Shown in pieces: positions 16,624-26,382 of a DNA stretch of 64,000 nucleotides. The notes below the pieces were generated by a model. The model was given only the letters and a program-made list of their open reading frames with translations, did no database searches and was not told the DNA's origin. The DNA is taken from assembly GCA_963809695.1 (NCBI GenBank), contig CAWEKI010000012.1, forward strand, positions 1 to 64,000, read 5' to 3'. This DNA comes from JAGDMJ01 sp963809695. Its GTDB lineage: Bacteria > Bacteroidota > Ignavibacteria > UBA10030 > UBA6906. The position numbers were made by a program, and so were the translations under genes. Each line of letters starts with the position of its first letter. Positions within the stretch are counted from its first letter, which is position 1.

Positions 16624-17922
16624 ATGGCGACGACACCTCCAATACACCAACCGGTTGCGCTGGAGACACAGCAACAGAGCTATGCGATGGCCATGGCCGT
16701 TGTGACCATGTTGTTCTTCATGTGGGGCTTTCTCACCTGCCTGAACGACATCCTCGTGCCGCACTTCAAGATCATTTTTGACCTGAACTACACGCAGGTG
16801 ATGCTGATCCAGTTCACCTTTTTCGCGGCGTACTTCATCATGTCCATCCCGTCCGGGAAGATCGTCGCGCGGATCGGGTACAAGAAGGGCATTGTCGTTG
16901 GCCTGATCACGGCCGGTATCGGCGCGCTGCTCTTCCATCCGGCTGCAGGCATCCCGTCGTATCCGCTCTTTCTCACAGCGCTCTTTGTCCTCGCTGCGGG
17001 GATCACCATGCTGCAGGTCACCGCAAACCCCTACGTTGCCGTGCTCGGGCGGCCGCAGACCGCCTCCAGCCGGCTGAACCTCACGCAGGGCTTCAACTCC
17101 TTGGGCCACACGCTTGGCCCGGTGTTCGGGGGGATTTTCATCCTTGCAGGTGCCTCCCTCACCCAGGAGCAGGTCCGCCTCCTTCCCGGCGACCAGGCGA
17201 TTGCTTATCGACTGCAGGAAGCGGGGTATGTGCAGGGGCCGTACCTCTTTCTTGCAGCCACCCTTTTTGCACTGGCGGTGGTGATGGCGTTGTTCAAGCT
17301 TCCGGTGATCGCGACCGTGGAGGATCACCATGCAAAAAGTGCCCGGCTGCGCGACGCGCTCAAACACAAGCACCTTGTACTTGGCGCGATTGGAATCTTC
17401 TTGTATGTGGGCGCTGAAGTTTCCATCGGCAGCTTCCTCGTGAACTTTTTCGGCGAAAAGGAAATCGCGGGAATGACACCGCAAGACGGAGCGAAGTATG
17501 TTTCCTTCTACTGGGGAGCCGCAATGGTCGGCCGGTTTATCGGTTCGGCGCTGCTGCAGAAACTTGATCCCCGAAAGATGCTCGGGGTCGTCGCCTCTAT
17601 CGCATCCCTGCTGGTTGTGGTGACAATTCTCTCGACCGGACATGTGGCGATGTGGACGATCATCTCGGTGGGATTGTTCAATTCAGTGATGTTCCCGATC
17701 ATCTTCACGCTCGGGGTAGACGGGCTTGGGAAAGCTACCTCGCAGGGCTCGAGCCTGCTCGTGATGGCCATCGTCGGCGGCGCCATCATCCCGGTCATCC
17801 AGGGAGCCTTCGCCGATGCCATCGGCATTCATACGGCGTTCATCATCCCGGCCATCTGCTATCTTTACGTCGTCTTCTACGGGCTCAAAGGATCGAAACA
17901 TGATTTGGCCCCGGAGGTGTAA
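16624..17922 (+). CDS. FucP-type MFS sugar transporter
   Basis: Inner-membrane proton-coupled sugar symporter of 432 residues and about 12 membrane segments. The opening MLFFMWGFLTCLNDILVPHF is the signature of the fucose/glucose-galactose porter family. LQVTANPYVAVLGRP and LNLTQGFNSLGH are also typical of it. Neighbours (ROK kinase before, GH125 with no gap after) suggest uptake of a monosaccharide released outside the cytoplasm, mannose being the best guess. The following gene starts at the very next base after its stop, so the two are translationally coupled. Confidence 0.9.
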   Translation: MATTPPIHQPVALETQQQSYAMAMAVVTMLFFMWGFLTCLNDILVPHFKIIFDLNYTQVMLIQFTFFAAYFIMSIPSGKIVARIGYKKGIVVGLITAGIGALLFHPAAGIPSYPLFLTALFVLAAGITMLQVTANPYVAVLGRPQTASSRLNLTQGFNSLGHTLGPVFGGIFILAGASLTQEQVRLLPGDQAIAYRLQEAGYVQGPYLFLAATLFALAVVMALFKLPVIATVEDHHAKSARLRDALKHKHLVLGAIGIFLYVGAEVSIGSFLVNFFGEKEIAGMTPQDGAKYVSFYWGAAMVGRFIGSALLQKLDPRKMLGVVASIASLLVVVTILSTGHVAMWTIISVGLFNSVMFPIIFTLGVDGLGKATSQGSSLLVMAIVGGAIIPVIQGAFADAIGIHTAFIIPAICYLYVVFYGLKGSKHDLAPEV

Positions 17923-19353
17923 ATGATGGTGACCCGCCGGGATGCATTGAAAACGGCAGGTATTATGGCGGCCGGGCTGATGACAGGCCTCCACACGGTG
18001 CAGGGAGCGGGGAATGAGTTCCCCTCCATGCGCCCCCCCACAGATAAACGGCGCTTCATCAGCGACGCGGTCGAGGCAACGATCGATCGTGTTGCAAAGA
18101 CCATCGTGGATGACGAACTTGCCTGGATGTTCCGGAACTGCTATCCGAATACCCTCGATACGACTATCACACACACGACACGGAACGGCAAGCCCGACAC
18201 ATTCGTCATCACGGGCGACATCCCCGCCATGTGGCTGCGCGATTCCACCGCACAAGTCTGGCCCTATCTTCCCCTGGCAAAGAGCGATCGGAAGCTCCAG
18301 GCGATGCTTGCCGGCGTCATCCACCGCCAGGCGAGCTGCATCCTTCTGGATCCCTACGCCAATGCGTTCAATGACGGGCTTACCGGAAGCGAGTGGGACT
18401 CGGACCTGACCGACATGAAGCCCGGACTTCATGAACGGAAGTGGGAGATCGATTCGCTTTGTTATCCCGTTCGCCTTTCGTATGGCTACTGGAAGACGAC
18501 CGGCGATACGTCGGTGTTTGACGCCCAATGGCGCGATGCGATGGCGCTTGTTGTGAAAACGTTCCGTGAGCAACAACGGATCAAGGGGCCCGGGCCTTAT
18601 CACTTCCAGCGGCGAACCGAGAAATGGTACGATACGCTCCCCCTGGGAGGGTACGGCAACCCCACGCGCCCCGTGGGACTGATCCATTCCGGCTTCAGGC
18701 CTTCGGATGATGCCTGCATCTATCCCTTCCTGGTTCCCTCCAACCTGTTCGCCGTCACGATCCTGAAGCAGCTGACAGAAATCCTGATCACTGAGCCGAA
18801 GCTTCCCGCTCTGGCTCACGAATGCCGGGAACTCGCCGCGCAGGTGGAGGAGGCGCTCCATCAGTATGGCGTTGTCACCCATCGCATTTACGGAAAGGTC
18901 TACGCATACGAGGTGGACGGTTACGGCAACGCGCTTTGCATGGACGACGCCAACGTCCCAAGCTTGCTGGCTCTTCCGTATCTCGGATGCTGCAAGGCGA
19001 CCGACCCGCTCTATGCAAGTACCCGGGCACTCGTCCTGAGCAAAGCCAATCCTTACTACTTCAGCGGAACAGCCGGCGAGGGTATCGGCGGGCCGCACGT
19101 GGGGATGGACATGATCTGGCCCCTCGGCATCATCATGCGGGCGCTCACAAGCGGGAACGAGCAGGAAGTGCTTCGCTGCCTGCGGATACTGAAAGGGTCG
19201 CATGCCGGCACAGGTTATATGCACGAGTCGTTCCACAAAGATAACCCGAAGAACTTCACCCGGAAATGGTTTGCCTGGGCAAACACGCTCTTCGGCGAGA
19301 TGATCGTCAAGATCCATGCAGAGCGGCCACGCCTGCTCGCAGAACGCATATGA
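17923..19353 (+). CDS. GH125 exo-alpha-1,6-mannosidase-like enzyme with Tat signal
   Basis: Exported glycoside hydrolase of 476 residues. The twin-arginine start VTRRDALKTAGIMAAGLM indicates Tat export. The mature protein matches metal-independent GH125 exo-mannosidases: VITGDIPAMWLRDSTAQVWP, SEWDSDLTDMKPGLHERKWE, RPSDDACIYPFLVPSN, and the C-terminal FTRKWFAWANTLFGEMI. The family removes terminal alpha-1,6-linked mannose with inversion. It directly follows the MFS gene (GGAGGTG precedes the ATG pair, and ATGATG offers two starts). With the GH92 protein it would strip alpha-mannan or N-glycan outer arms. Confidence 0.92.
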   Translation: MMVTRRDALKTAGIMAAGLMTGLHTVQGAGNEFPSMRPPTDKRRFISDAVEATIDRVAKTIVDDELAWMFRNCYPNTLDTTITHTTRNGKPDTFVITGDIPAMWLRDSTAQVWPYLPLAKSDRKLQAMLAGVIHRQASCILLDPYANAFNDGLTGSEWDSDLTDMKPGLHERKWEIDSLCYPVRLSYGYWKTTGDTSVFDAQWRDAMALVVKTFREQQRIKGPGPYHFQRRTEKWYDTLPLGGYGNPTRPVGLIHSGFRPSDDACIYPFLVPSNLFAVTILKQLTEILITEPKLPALAHECRELAAQVEEALHQYGVVTHRIYGKVYAYEVDGYGNALCMDDANVPSLLALPYLGCCKATDPLYASTRALVLSKANPYYFSGTAGEGIGGPHVGMDMIWPLGIIMRALTSGNEQEVLRCLRILKGSHAGTGYMHESFHKDNPKNFTRKWFAWANTLFGEMIVKIHAERPRLLAERI

Positions 19354-19410
19354 CGGCGGGGAGGCTCATACTTCGCCTTGCTCGCCCTTCCTTCCTGAAA
19401 TGAGGATATT

Positions 19411-22400
19411 ATGACATTCCATCGCCGTACGTTTGTTCCAATGGCAAGGGCACGCCGTGTTCTACCGTTGCTGGCCCTGTGCGTCCTGGCCCTCTCCGTC
19501 ACATCCGGACAACCTGCCGCCGACAAGCTCGTCCGCTATGTCGATCCATTCATTGGCACCGGAGGACATGGACATACGTATCCCGGTGCATCGGTGCCCT
19601 TTGGCATGGTGCAGCTCAGCCCGGATGCCGGCAAGTCGGGATGGGACTGGTGCTCAGGATATCACTACTCCGATACCGGCCTGGTGGGATTCAGCCACAC
19701 GCATCTCAGCGGTACGGGGTGCGCCGACCTGGGGGACATCCTTTTTATGCCCACAACGTCATCCCGAAGTCTCAACGAGAGCTATCGATCCCCATTCTCG
19801 CATCAGCGTGAACGTGCAGAGCCGGGGTACTATTCCGTTTTCCTGGCCGACAGCCGCGTCACCGTAGAGCTCACGGCAACTGCACGGGCAGGATTCCACC
19901 GCTACACATTCCCTTCGACGGATTCGTCCCGTGTGATCATAAACCTGAAATACGGTCAGGATGATGTTCCGATTGAAACGCAGATGAAGATCGAAGGCCC
20001 GGCACTCGTGACGGGCTACAGGTTCTCGAGCGGCTGGGCCGCTGATCAGAAGGTCTTCTTCGCGGCACGGTTCTCGCGCCCCTTTGCCCGGGCAGCTATG
20101 GGTGCCGGCGGGACGATGACCGATGCGGCAAAGGAAGCGAATGGGAAAGATGTGAAGGGGGTCTTTTTCTTTCCGACCGGAAGCGATAGCATCCTTCTTA
20201 TAAAAGTGGGCATCTCGGCGGTAAGCGTTGACGGTGCACTGAAGAATCTCGACGGGGAGATCCCGGGGTGGGATTTTGACGGCCTGAAAAGTGCGGCAAG
20301 CCAAACATGGGAAAAAGAACTGAACAAGGTGCGCGTTGTGAGCTCCCGGCCCGAATTGCTCCGCACATACTATACCTCCCTCTACCATACGATGCTCGCC
20401 CCGACCCTGTATGCCGATATCGATGGGCAATACCGCGGGGCGGATGGCGCAGTGCACCAGGGCTCGGGATTTCAGAATTATTCCACCTTTTCGCTCTGGG
20501 ATACATACCGGGCAGCCCACCCGCTCTATACGATCATCGAACCGGAGCGTGTGGGTTCGATGGTGCAATCCATGCTGGCCTTTGGCAAAGAGGGAGGCCT
20601 TCTGCCTGTCTGGCCGCTCGCGGCAAATGAAACCAATACCATGGTGGGCTATCACGCGGTTCCCGTCATTGCGGACGCATATCTCAAAGGCATCAAAGGG
20701 TTTGATCCAATGGAGGCGCTCGCTGCAATGAAGAAAAGCGCGTTCCAGGATGGCAAGGGCCTTCGCTACTATAACTTGACCCCCCCTGCCTTGTCGTCGC
20801 TCCCCGCGGAGAAGAGAGACGGGACGTCTCAGGCAGAGGACTTCTCTTCCGCTCTCATCGTGTCCGGGTATGCACGCACCGTCGCGGGAGAAACGTTCGG
20901 TTATCATTCCTCGCATCCCCTGGCCAAGGTGGCGCTCATTGAGAGAGCGGGCGATGGGAAGCAAGCGATCACCTGGGAGACGCAGCCGGTCTCCAAGAAG
21001 GTGACCGAACCGTTTGTCACATTTGTCTGGCTGGCGGGAGTTGCTTCCGGCAAAGGGGCGCACCGGTTTGAGCTTTCCGTTGACGGGAATCCCTGGTTTT
21101 CTTTTACCAGCGCCAAGGATGCGTCCATGAAAGAATGGAGAGTACAGGGAAAAGACGGCGCGGTGCTTTCATTCAAGACGGACATGGTCGACGGCTATGG
21201 GGATTACTTCGGCAATATGGTCATCAAGCTGCCCGCATCGGCCCTCTCGCCGGGTAAGCCCGCCACCATTCGAATCGTTGGCGAGAATGCCGGCAGTCCG
21301 GACTGGATCATGGTCTTTGAATACTCTCTGCAGCCCAGGGTTATCGTCGGCAATGAATTCGCGTTGATTCAGGAAAATGGCGCGGCGAAGCAATTCGTTA
21401 AAGTTGACATTGAGCATATCGGAAAGCCGGTGGCAGCAACGATTACCACAGAAGGCGCTGGAGCAATCCACGGCAATATCGTTGCAGGGCTGAACACATT
21501 CTATCTTACCGTACCGGCGGTGAAGAAGGACACTCCGCTCAAGGTAAGCGTTGCCCTGGATGGCCAGCCGGCACGGCAGGAGGCGCTGATCCTCAAACCC
21601 GTGCGGCCGTTCGGATATATTCCCGCGGACAAAGAGAATGAATCCGTCTCCAAAACGCTGGAGTATGCCATCGATGATTGGTGCATTGCACAGACGGCAA
21701 AGGCGCTCGGGAAGAAAGAGGACTACGAACTATTCATGACGCGGGCTGCAAACTACAGAAATCTCTTTGACAGCTCGACGGGATTCATGCGGGGCAGGAA
21801 TTTCGACGGCAGCTGGGTTACGCCGTTCAATCCCCGCTTCTCCACGGGCAAACAGCCGGAGTACACCGAAGGAAACGCATGGCAATACACCTGGCTTGTC
21901 CCGCATGATGTTGCGGGCCTCGTGCAGCTCATGGGAGGAATCCCGCATTTTTCCATGATGCTCGACTCGTTGTTCAACCAATCTTCAGATCTCGAAGGAA
22001 CCGGGGCGACCCCCGATGTCTCGGGCCTCATTGGTTTGTACGCGCATGGCAATGAGCCAAGCCACCATATTGCGTACTTGTATGACTACGTGGGTATGCC
22101 CTGGAAGACCCAGAAGCTCACCCGCTCCATCATGGAGTCCTTCTACAAGCCGGAGCCGGACGGGCTTGCCGGAAACGAAGATTGCGGACAAATGTCCGCT
22201 TGGTATGTCTTGAGCGCGCTCGGGATCTATCCCGTTAATCCCGCCGACGGGACGTTTGAAATTGGCAGCCCCATGATGGAGCGCGCCGAAATCGATGTGG
22301 GAGGCGGAAAGACTTTTACCGTCACGGCACAGAACACCTCCGTGGCCAACATGTACATTCAATCGGCAAGGCTTAACAGCGCTCCGTTGGACAGGCCCTG

Positions 22401-22530
22401 GATTACATACCAGGATATCATGAAAGGGGGAACGCTGGAGTTCGTCATGGGCAATACCCCCAACACCGCCTGGGGCGCCGCAAAGAATTCACCTCCGCCC
22501 TCCATGACCTGGCAGGGAGGAGCGAAATAG
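19411..22530 (+). CDS. GH92 alpha-mannosidase with a ~280-residue inserted domain
   Basis: Secreted exo-alpha-mannosidase of 1039 residues (usual length about 720-760). A signal peptide ends near SVTSGQPA (residue ~31). The N-terminal beta-sandwich begins VRYVDPFIGTGGHGHTYPG, a GH92 hallmark, with WCSGYHYSDTGLVGFSHTHL. The (alpha/alpha) barrel starts with YTSLYHTMLAPTLYADIDGQ. The normally continuous GLRYY...GYIP.DKE block is split: GLRYY lies at residue ~450 and GYIPADKENESVSKTLEYA at ~735. The family blocks EGNAWQYTW and GNEDCGQMSAWYVLSALG follow intact. GH92 enzymes are calcium-dependent and cleave alpha-1,2/1,3 (some 1,4/1,6) mannosides. It belongs to the same operon as GH125, the transporter and the kinase. 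The first ATG is followed by a second at 19441; no strong ribosome site distinguishes them. Confidence 0.92.
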   Translation: MTFHRRTFVPMARARRVLPLLALCVLALSVTSGQPAADKLVRYVDPFIGTGGHGHTYPGASVPFGMVQLSPDAGKSGWDWCSGYHYSDTGLVGFSHTHLSGTGCADLGDILFMPTTSSRSLNESYRSPFSHQRERAEPGYYSVFLADSRVTVELTATARAGFHRYTFPSTDSSRVIINLKYGQDDVPIETQMKIEGPALVTGYRFSSGWAADQKVFFAARFSRPFARAAMGAGGTMTDAAKEANGKDVKGVFFFPTGSDSILLIKVGISAVSVDGALKNLDGEIPGWDFDGLKSAASQTWEKELNKVRVVSSRPELLRTYYTSLYHTMLAPTLYADIDGQYRGADGAVHQGSGFQNYSTFSLWDTYRAAHPLYTIIEPERVGSMVQSMLAFGKEGGLLPVWPLAANETNTMVGYHAVPVIADAYLKGIKGFDPMEALAAMKKSAFQDGKGLRYYNLTPPALSSLPAEKRDGTSQAEDFSSALIVSGYARTVAGETFGYHSSHPLAKVALIERAGDGKQAITWETQPVSKKVTEPFVTFVWLAGVASGKGAHRFELSVDGNPWFSFTSAKDASMKEWRVQGKDGAVLSFKTDMVDGYGDYFGNMVIKLPASALSPGKPATIRIVGENAGSPDWIMVFEYSLQPRVIVGNEFALIQENGAAKQFVKVDIEHIGKPVAATITTEGAGAIHGNIVAGLNTFYLTVPAVKKDTPLKVSVALDGQPARQEALILKPVRPFGYIPADKENESVSKTLEYAIDDWCIAQTAKALGKKEDYELFMTRAANYRNLFDSSTGFMRGRNFDGSWVTPFNPRFSTGKQPEYTEGNAWQYTWLVPHDVAGLVQLMGGIPHFSMMLDSLFNQSSDLEGTGATPDVSGLIGLYAHGNEPSHHIAYLYDYVGMPWKTQKLTRSIMESFYKPEPDGLAGNEDCGQMSAWYVLSALGIYPVNPADGTFEIGSPMMERAEIDVGGGKTFTVTAQNTSVANMYIQSARLNSAPLDRPWITYQDIMKGGTLEFVMGNTPNTAWGAAKNSPPPSMTWQGGAK

Positions 22531-22547
22531 AAAAGCCCGGGATTGGA

Positions 22548-23624
22548 ATGCGCGCCCTCGTTTTGTTCGCAGGAGTGTTCCTGTCGTTGCAGTGTGCCCC
22601 TTTGGGTGCCGCCGACGGTCAGACGCATGAACCCCCGATGAAGGGGTACGTCTGTTACCACACCTTCCGCCCGCCCAATGTCGATGGACGGCTCGACGAT
22701 GCGGCGTGGAGCGCTGCTCCCTGGACCGACTGGTTCCAGGATATTGAAGGAGATCTGAAACCGGTGCCTCGCTTCAGGACGCGCGTGAAAATGCTCTGGG
22801 ACGACTATAATCTGTACGTCGCCGCCGAGCTTGAGGAGCCACATGTCTGGGCAACACTCGTCACGCGGGACACCGTCATCTTTCGGGACAACGACTTCGA
22901 AGTTTTTATCGATCCTGACGGCGACAGCCATGAGTATTATGAGTTTGAGATGAACGCGCTCAACACGGTATGGGACCTTCTACTCAAGAAGCCGTATCGC
23001 GACGGCGGACCGCCGGTTCCCCGCTGGAACATCGATGGTCTCATGACAGCCGTGCACGTCGACGGCACGCTGAACGATCCGCGCGATATTGATAAGGGCT
23101 GGAACGTGGAGATCGCCTTCCCGTGGGAGTCGCTGAAAGAATATGCGCACCGTCCTTCGCCGCCGGAGAATGGAGATCAATGGAGGATCAATTTCTCGAG
23201 AGTGGAATGGCAGATCACGACGACAGGCGGGAAATACCATAAGACGCCCAACACGCCGGAGGATAACTGGGTCTGGTCGCCGCAGGGAATTATCGATATG
23301 CATTGGCCAGAACGTTGGGGATATCTTCAGTTCTCCACCGCCCCGCCAGGCACGGCCTCGTTCGTTCCCGACCCGGCGCGTGGGGTCAGACATGTGCTCT
23401 ATCAGATCTACTACGCAGAGAGAGCATACTTCAACACGCATAAACAATGGGCAGCGTCATTGGACGACCTGGACATCCAGATGCAGGAACAGAATGGGGT
23501 GGGGAAGCCTTCCCTTGCGCCGGCCGACGACGGCTATGAAGCAACGGCTGTTCTGACGATGCCGGGGAACAAGCTGGAGCGCTGGCACATCCGGCAGGAT
23601 TCGCGAATATGGAAAGAGGAATGA
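22548..23624 (+). CDS. secreted CBM9-like carbohydrate-binding protein
   Basis: Exported 358-residue protein with a signal peptide at about 1-22. Residues ~35-260 match the family 9 carbohydrate-binding-like fold found in many Bacteroidota proteins: VDGRLDDAAWSAAPWTDWFQ, VKMLWDDYNLYVAAELEEP, FRDNDFEVFIDPDGD, YYEFEMNALNTVWDLLL, and WNVEIAFPWESL with WRINFSRVEW. The C-terminal ~100 residues are a mixed tail. Such proteins are carbohydrate-binding without a proven catalytic role. It lies between GH92 (17 bases) and the transglutaminase gene (4 bases), so it should serve the same glycan. LSLQC near the signal end is not a good lipobox. Confidence 0.82.
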   Translation: MRALVLFAGVFLSLQCAPLGAADGQTHEPPMKGYVCYHTFRPPNVDGRLDDAAWSAAPWTDWFQDIEGDLKPVPRFRTRVKMLWDDYNLYVAAELEEPHVWATLVTRDTVIFRDNDFEVFIDPDGDSHEYYEFEMNALNTVWDLLLKKPYRDGGPPVPRWNIDGLMTAVHVDGTLNDPRDIDKGWNVEIAFPWESLKEYAHRPSPPENGDQWRINFSRVEWQITTTGGKYHKTPNTPEDNWVWSPQGIIDMHWPERWGYLQFSTAPPGTASFVPDPARGVRHVLYQIYYAERAYFNTHKQWAASLDDLDIQMQEQNGVGKPSLAPADDGYEATAVLTMPGNKLERWHIRQDSRIWKEE

Positions 23625-23628
23625 ACCG

Positions 23629-26292
23629 ATGGGACTCCGGAGCGAGCTCGCTGTGCGTGTGTTGATTACGGTATGTGTTTGGGTCGTGCCTTTATTTTCC
23701 CAGCAGCATTTTCTCGGCGATCCGCACTATCGCAAGACAGTTCAGGAGGACTTTGAGAAAAGAAAAGCGGAGGCCCAGAGGAGGACCGACCCGCTTTTTT
23801 CTGTTTTCCGGTCTCATCTGAGCCTGGAGGAAGAAGAGGCACTCAAATTCCTGTATGCTTACATGCCTTTGAGCGACCTTGCCGATTATGACGGCGCCTT
23901 TTTCCTTAAACAAGTACGGACTGCGTTTAAAGCGAAGAGAGCGTTTTTGTGGGGAAACCGGGTGCCGGAAGAGTTGTTCCGGCATTTTGTCCTTCCGTAT
24001 CGCGTAAACAACGAAAACCTCGACACTGCCCGCCTCGTCGTCTTCCAGGCACTCAAAGACCGGATAAAGGGGATGAGCATGAGAGAGGCCACCCTCGAGG
24101 TCAATCACTGGTGTCATGAAAGAGCAACCTACCAGTCTACGGATATCCGGACCTCAGCGCCGCTCGCCGTGATCAATACGGGGTTTGGCCGTTGCGGCGA
24201 GGAGACCACGCTGCTGGTGACTGCATTGCGGGCCGTCTGCATACCCGCCCGGCAGTGTTACACACCGCGGTGGGCCCACAGTGACGATAACCATGCGTGG
24301 GTCGAGGCATGGGTCGATGGGAAGTGGCACTTCCTGGGAGGGTGCGAACCGGAGGCAGACCTGGATATGGCGTGGTTCAAAGAGCCGGCTCGCAGAGCCA
24401 TGCTTGTGCACACGAAAGTCTTCGGCCGCTATGAAGGGCCGGAGGAAGCAATCATACGGACGGAAAAGTATTCGGAGATCAATCTTCTTTCCCACTATGC
24501 GACGGTCAAGACGCTGGTTGCGCGCGTGCTCGATTCACTCCGACGTCCGGTTGCAGGGGCGCGTGTTGAGTTTCAGCTCTACAACTATGCGGAGTTCTAT
24601 CCGATTGCGTCCGGCCTGACGGACGCGAAGGGGGTGCTTTCATTCACGACGGGGCTCGGCGACCTGCTTGTCTGGGCGTGGAGGGGGGAGAAGTACGGAT
24701 ATCGAAAGGTAACCGTGGAATCCACGGACACAGCCGAGGTGATACTCGGTCGCGTTCCCGGGACTTCTTACAGCGAGCAATATGACCTTGTACCGCCGCT
24801 TGAACGGCCTCCATCGCCTGCGGCGAAACACGATGGAGGAGCGAACACCAAACGTCTGCAGGCTGAGGACAAGGCACGGTCGGAACATGCGGCGACGTTC
24901 ATGGATTCAGCGGGTGCTGCCAGGCTTGCAGCCGGTGCAGGGCTCAATCCCGACAGCGTCTGGATGTTCATTCGAAACAGCAGGGGAAACTGGAACACGC
25001 TTGCGCAGCTTCTTGCCGGGGCGCCTCCCGGGACAAGGCCATTGATCTTCCCTCTTCTCTCCTCACTTGCCGATAAAGATTTGCGTGATATCCCGTTTTC
25101 CGCACTGCAGGACTATCTCCTGCGTGCGTCCAGGTACGCACCTCTCTACGCGGAGAAGGCCTCATCCAACGACTATGTCTTGTGTCCTCGAGTGAATAAC
25201 GAACTCCTGGTAGCATATCGAAGCACTTTGCAGGATGGGTTCAATCCGGCGTTTGTTGGACGATGCCGCAAAGATCCATCCGAGCTCGTGGGGTGGATAA
25301 AGGACAGTGTGAAGGTTGATGAAACAGAAAACTGGTACCACACGCCGCTCACACCGCGCGGTGTCTTCGACATTCGGGTTGCTGATGCATCGTCGCGGGA
25401 TATCTTTTTCGTGTCGGCATGCAGAAGCTTCGGCATCCCTGCGCGCCTTGAGCCGGCTTCCAAGGAGCCGCAGTATTTCGACGGGACGGATTGGCAGACC
25501 GTCGAGTTCGGGAAGGCCCGGGCCGCCGTGCTTGCAACAGGGCCGCTGATCATCGATCGCAAGGCCGCCCCGGGCGAGAGAAGCCCCGTCTACTGGATCC
25601 AGTATACGCTCGCGAGGTTCGATTCCGGAAAGTACCACACGCTGGATTATGATTTTGGCGACGGCCAGGCATTTCCCCTCACGCTGAATGTTGAAGTGGG
25701 GCACTACATGCTGGTCACCGGCAACCGGATGCCCGACGGGACGGTTCTCTCGAACCTTTCATTTTTCACGGTGTCATCAGGTGAGAGCACCCATGTGGCA
25801 TTGAACCTGCGCGAAGCTGCAGTTCCGTTGAAGGCATGCGGGGAAATTGATATGAAGGCTCCTGTTGTCGCCGGCGGTTCGAAGAGCACCGTGACGCTCA
25901 CGGAGGCTGCGAAGGGAAAGGGGCTGCTCCTGGCGTGGATCGATCCCGACAAGGAGCCCACGAAACATGTGTTGAAGGATTTGGAGGATTTGCGGCAGAC
26001 CTTCGAGAAATGGGGGGGAGGAATTGTTCTGCTGACCCCGGGCAAGCCCTCAATTCCTCTCTCCGCAACGGGACAGCCATTCCGGTTGCCTCAGCAGGTG
26101 GTTCTCGGGACAGACAGTCTTCAGAGCGGACTCTGGCGCGACGTGGCGAAGAGCATGCAGCGTCAGGTTCAGGCTGAGCTGCCTGTTCTGCTCGTCGCCG
26201 ACGTCAAAGGGGATATCTATTTCCTGTCGGAAGGATATCGCATCGGTGTTGGCGAGGAGGCGGCCAAGACGATTGCGAGATTAAAGAACTAA
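23629..26292 (+). CDS. secreted transglutaminase-like protein, multidomain
   Basis: Exported 887-residue protein. After a signal peptide, residues ~130-270 form a transglutaminase/peptidase-like core with Cys189 (FGRCGEET) and His222 (SDDNHAWVEAWVDG). The third position is Glu240 (GGCEPEADLD) rather than the usual Asp. Residues ~290-370 look like a carboxypeptidase regulatory-type beta-sandwich (RRPVAGARVEFQLYNYAEF). Around 540-640 there is a second, degenerate transglutaminase-like segment (FFVSACRSFGIPARLEP) without an obvious Cys-His-Asp set. The last ~130 residues resemble a thioredoxin-like fold without a CxxC. Proteins of this layout are common next to glycan genes in Bacteroidota; their substrate is unknown. 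It is the last gene of the operon. Confidence 0.75.
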   Translation: MGLRSELAVRVLITVCVWVVPLFSQQHFLGDPHYRKTVQEDFEKRKAEAQRRTDPLFSVFRSHLSLEEEEALKFLYAYMPLSDLADYDGAFFLKQVRTAFKAKRAFLWGNRVPEELFRHFVLPYRVNNENLDTARLVVFQALKDRIKGMSMREATLEVNHWCHERATYQSTDIRTSAPLAVINTGFGRCGEETTLLVTALRAVCIPARQCYTPRWAHSDDNHAWVEAWVDGKWHFLGGCEPEADLDMAWFKEPARRAMLVHTKVFGRYEGPEEAIIRTEKYSEINLLSHYATVKTLVARVLDSLRRPVAGARVEFQLYNYAEFYPIASGLTDAKGVLSFTTGLGDLLVWAWRGEKYGYRKVTVESTDTAEVILGRVPGTSYSEQYDLVPPLERPPSPAAKHDGGANTKRLQAEDKARSEHAATFMDSAGAARLAAGAGLNPDSVWMFIRNSRGNWNTLAQLLAGAPPGTRPLIFPLLSSLADKDLRDIPFSALQDYLLRASRYAPLYAEKASSNDYVLCPRVNNELLVAYRSTLQDGFNPAFVGRCRKDPSELVGWIKDSVKVDETENWYHTPLTPRGVFDIRVADASSRDIFFVSACRSFGIPARLEPASKEPQYFDGTDWQTVEFGKARAAVLATGPLIIDRKAAPGERSPVYWIQYTLARFDSGKYHTLDYDFGDGQAFPLTLNVEVGHYMLVTGNRMPDGTVLSNLSFFTVSSGESTHVALNLREAAVPLKACGEIDMKAPVVAGGSKSTVTLTEAAKGKGLLLAWIDPDKEPTKHVLKDLEDLRQTFEKWGGGIVLLTPGKPSIPLSATGQPFRLPQQVVLGTDSLQSGLWRDVAKSMQRQVQAELPVLLVADVKGDIYFLSEGYRIGVGEEAAKTIARLKN

Positions 26293-26308
26293 CGAGGAAT
26301 CGGGAACT

Positions 26309-26368
26309 GGGAACTCAGAGTAGCCCCGAGTTCCCCAATCCCAGGATGGTTCCAGGACAGCTCCTGGA
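26309..26368. repeat. convergent intergenic hairpins and shared 17-mer
   Basis: The 90-base gap between convergent genes holds GGGAACTC/GAGTTCCC (26309-26335), a tandem GGGAACT, and the 17-mer at 26341-26357 shared with 8900-8916. Its tail forms a perfect TCCAGGA-CAGC-TCCTGGA hairpin. It probably serves as a two-way transcript end, although no T-run is present. Confidence 0.4.
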
Positions 26369-26382
26369 TCGAGTCCATTCGG

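Noticed and set aside
16174..17643. 489-codon minus-strand open frame
   Set aside because: Spans the end of the ROK kinase and the MFS gene in antisense; composition is that of a reversed membrane protein.
17683..19317. 544-codon minus-strand open frame
   Set aside because: Antisense to the GH125 gene with no ribosome site or recognisable domain.
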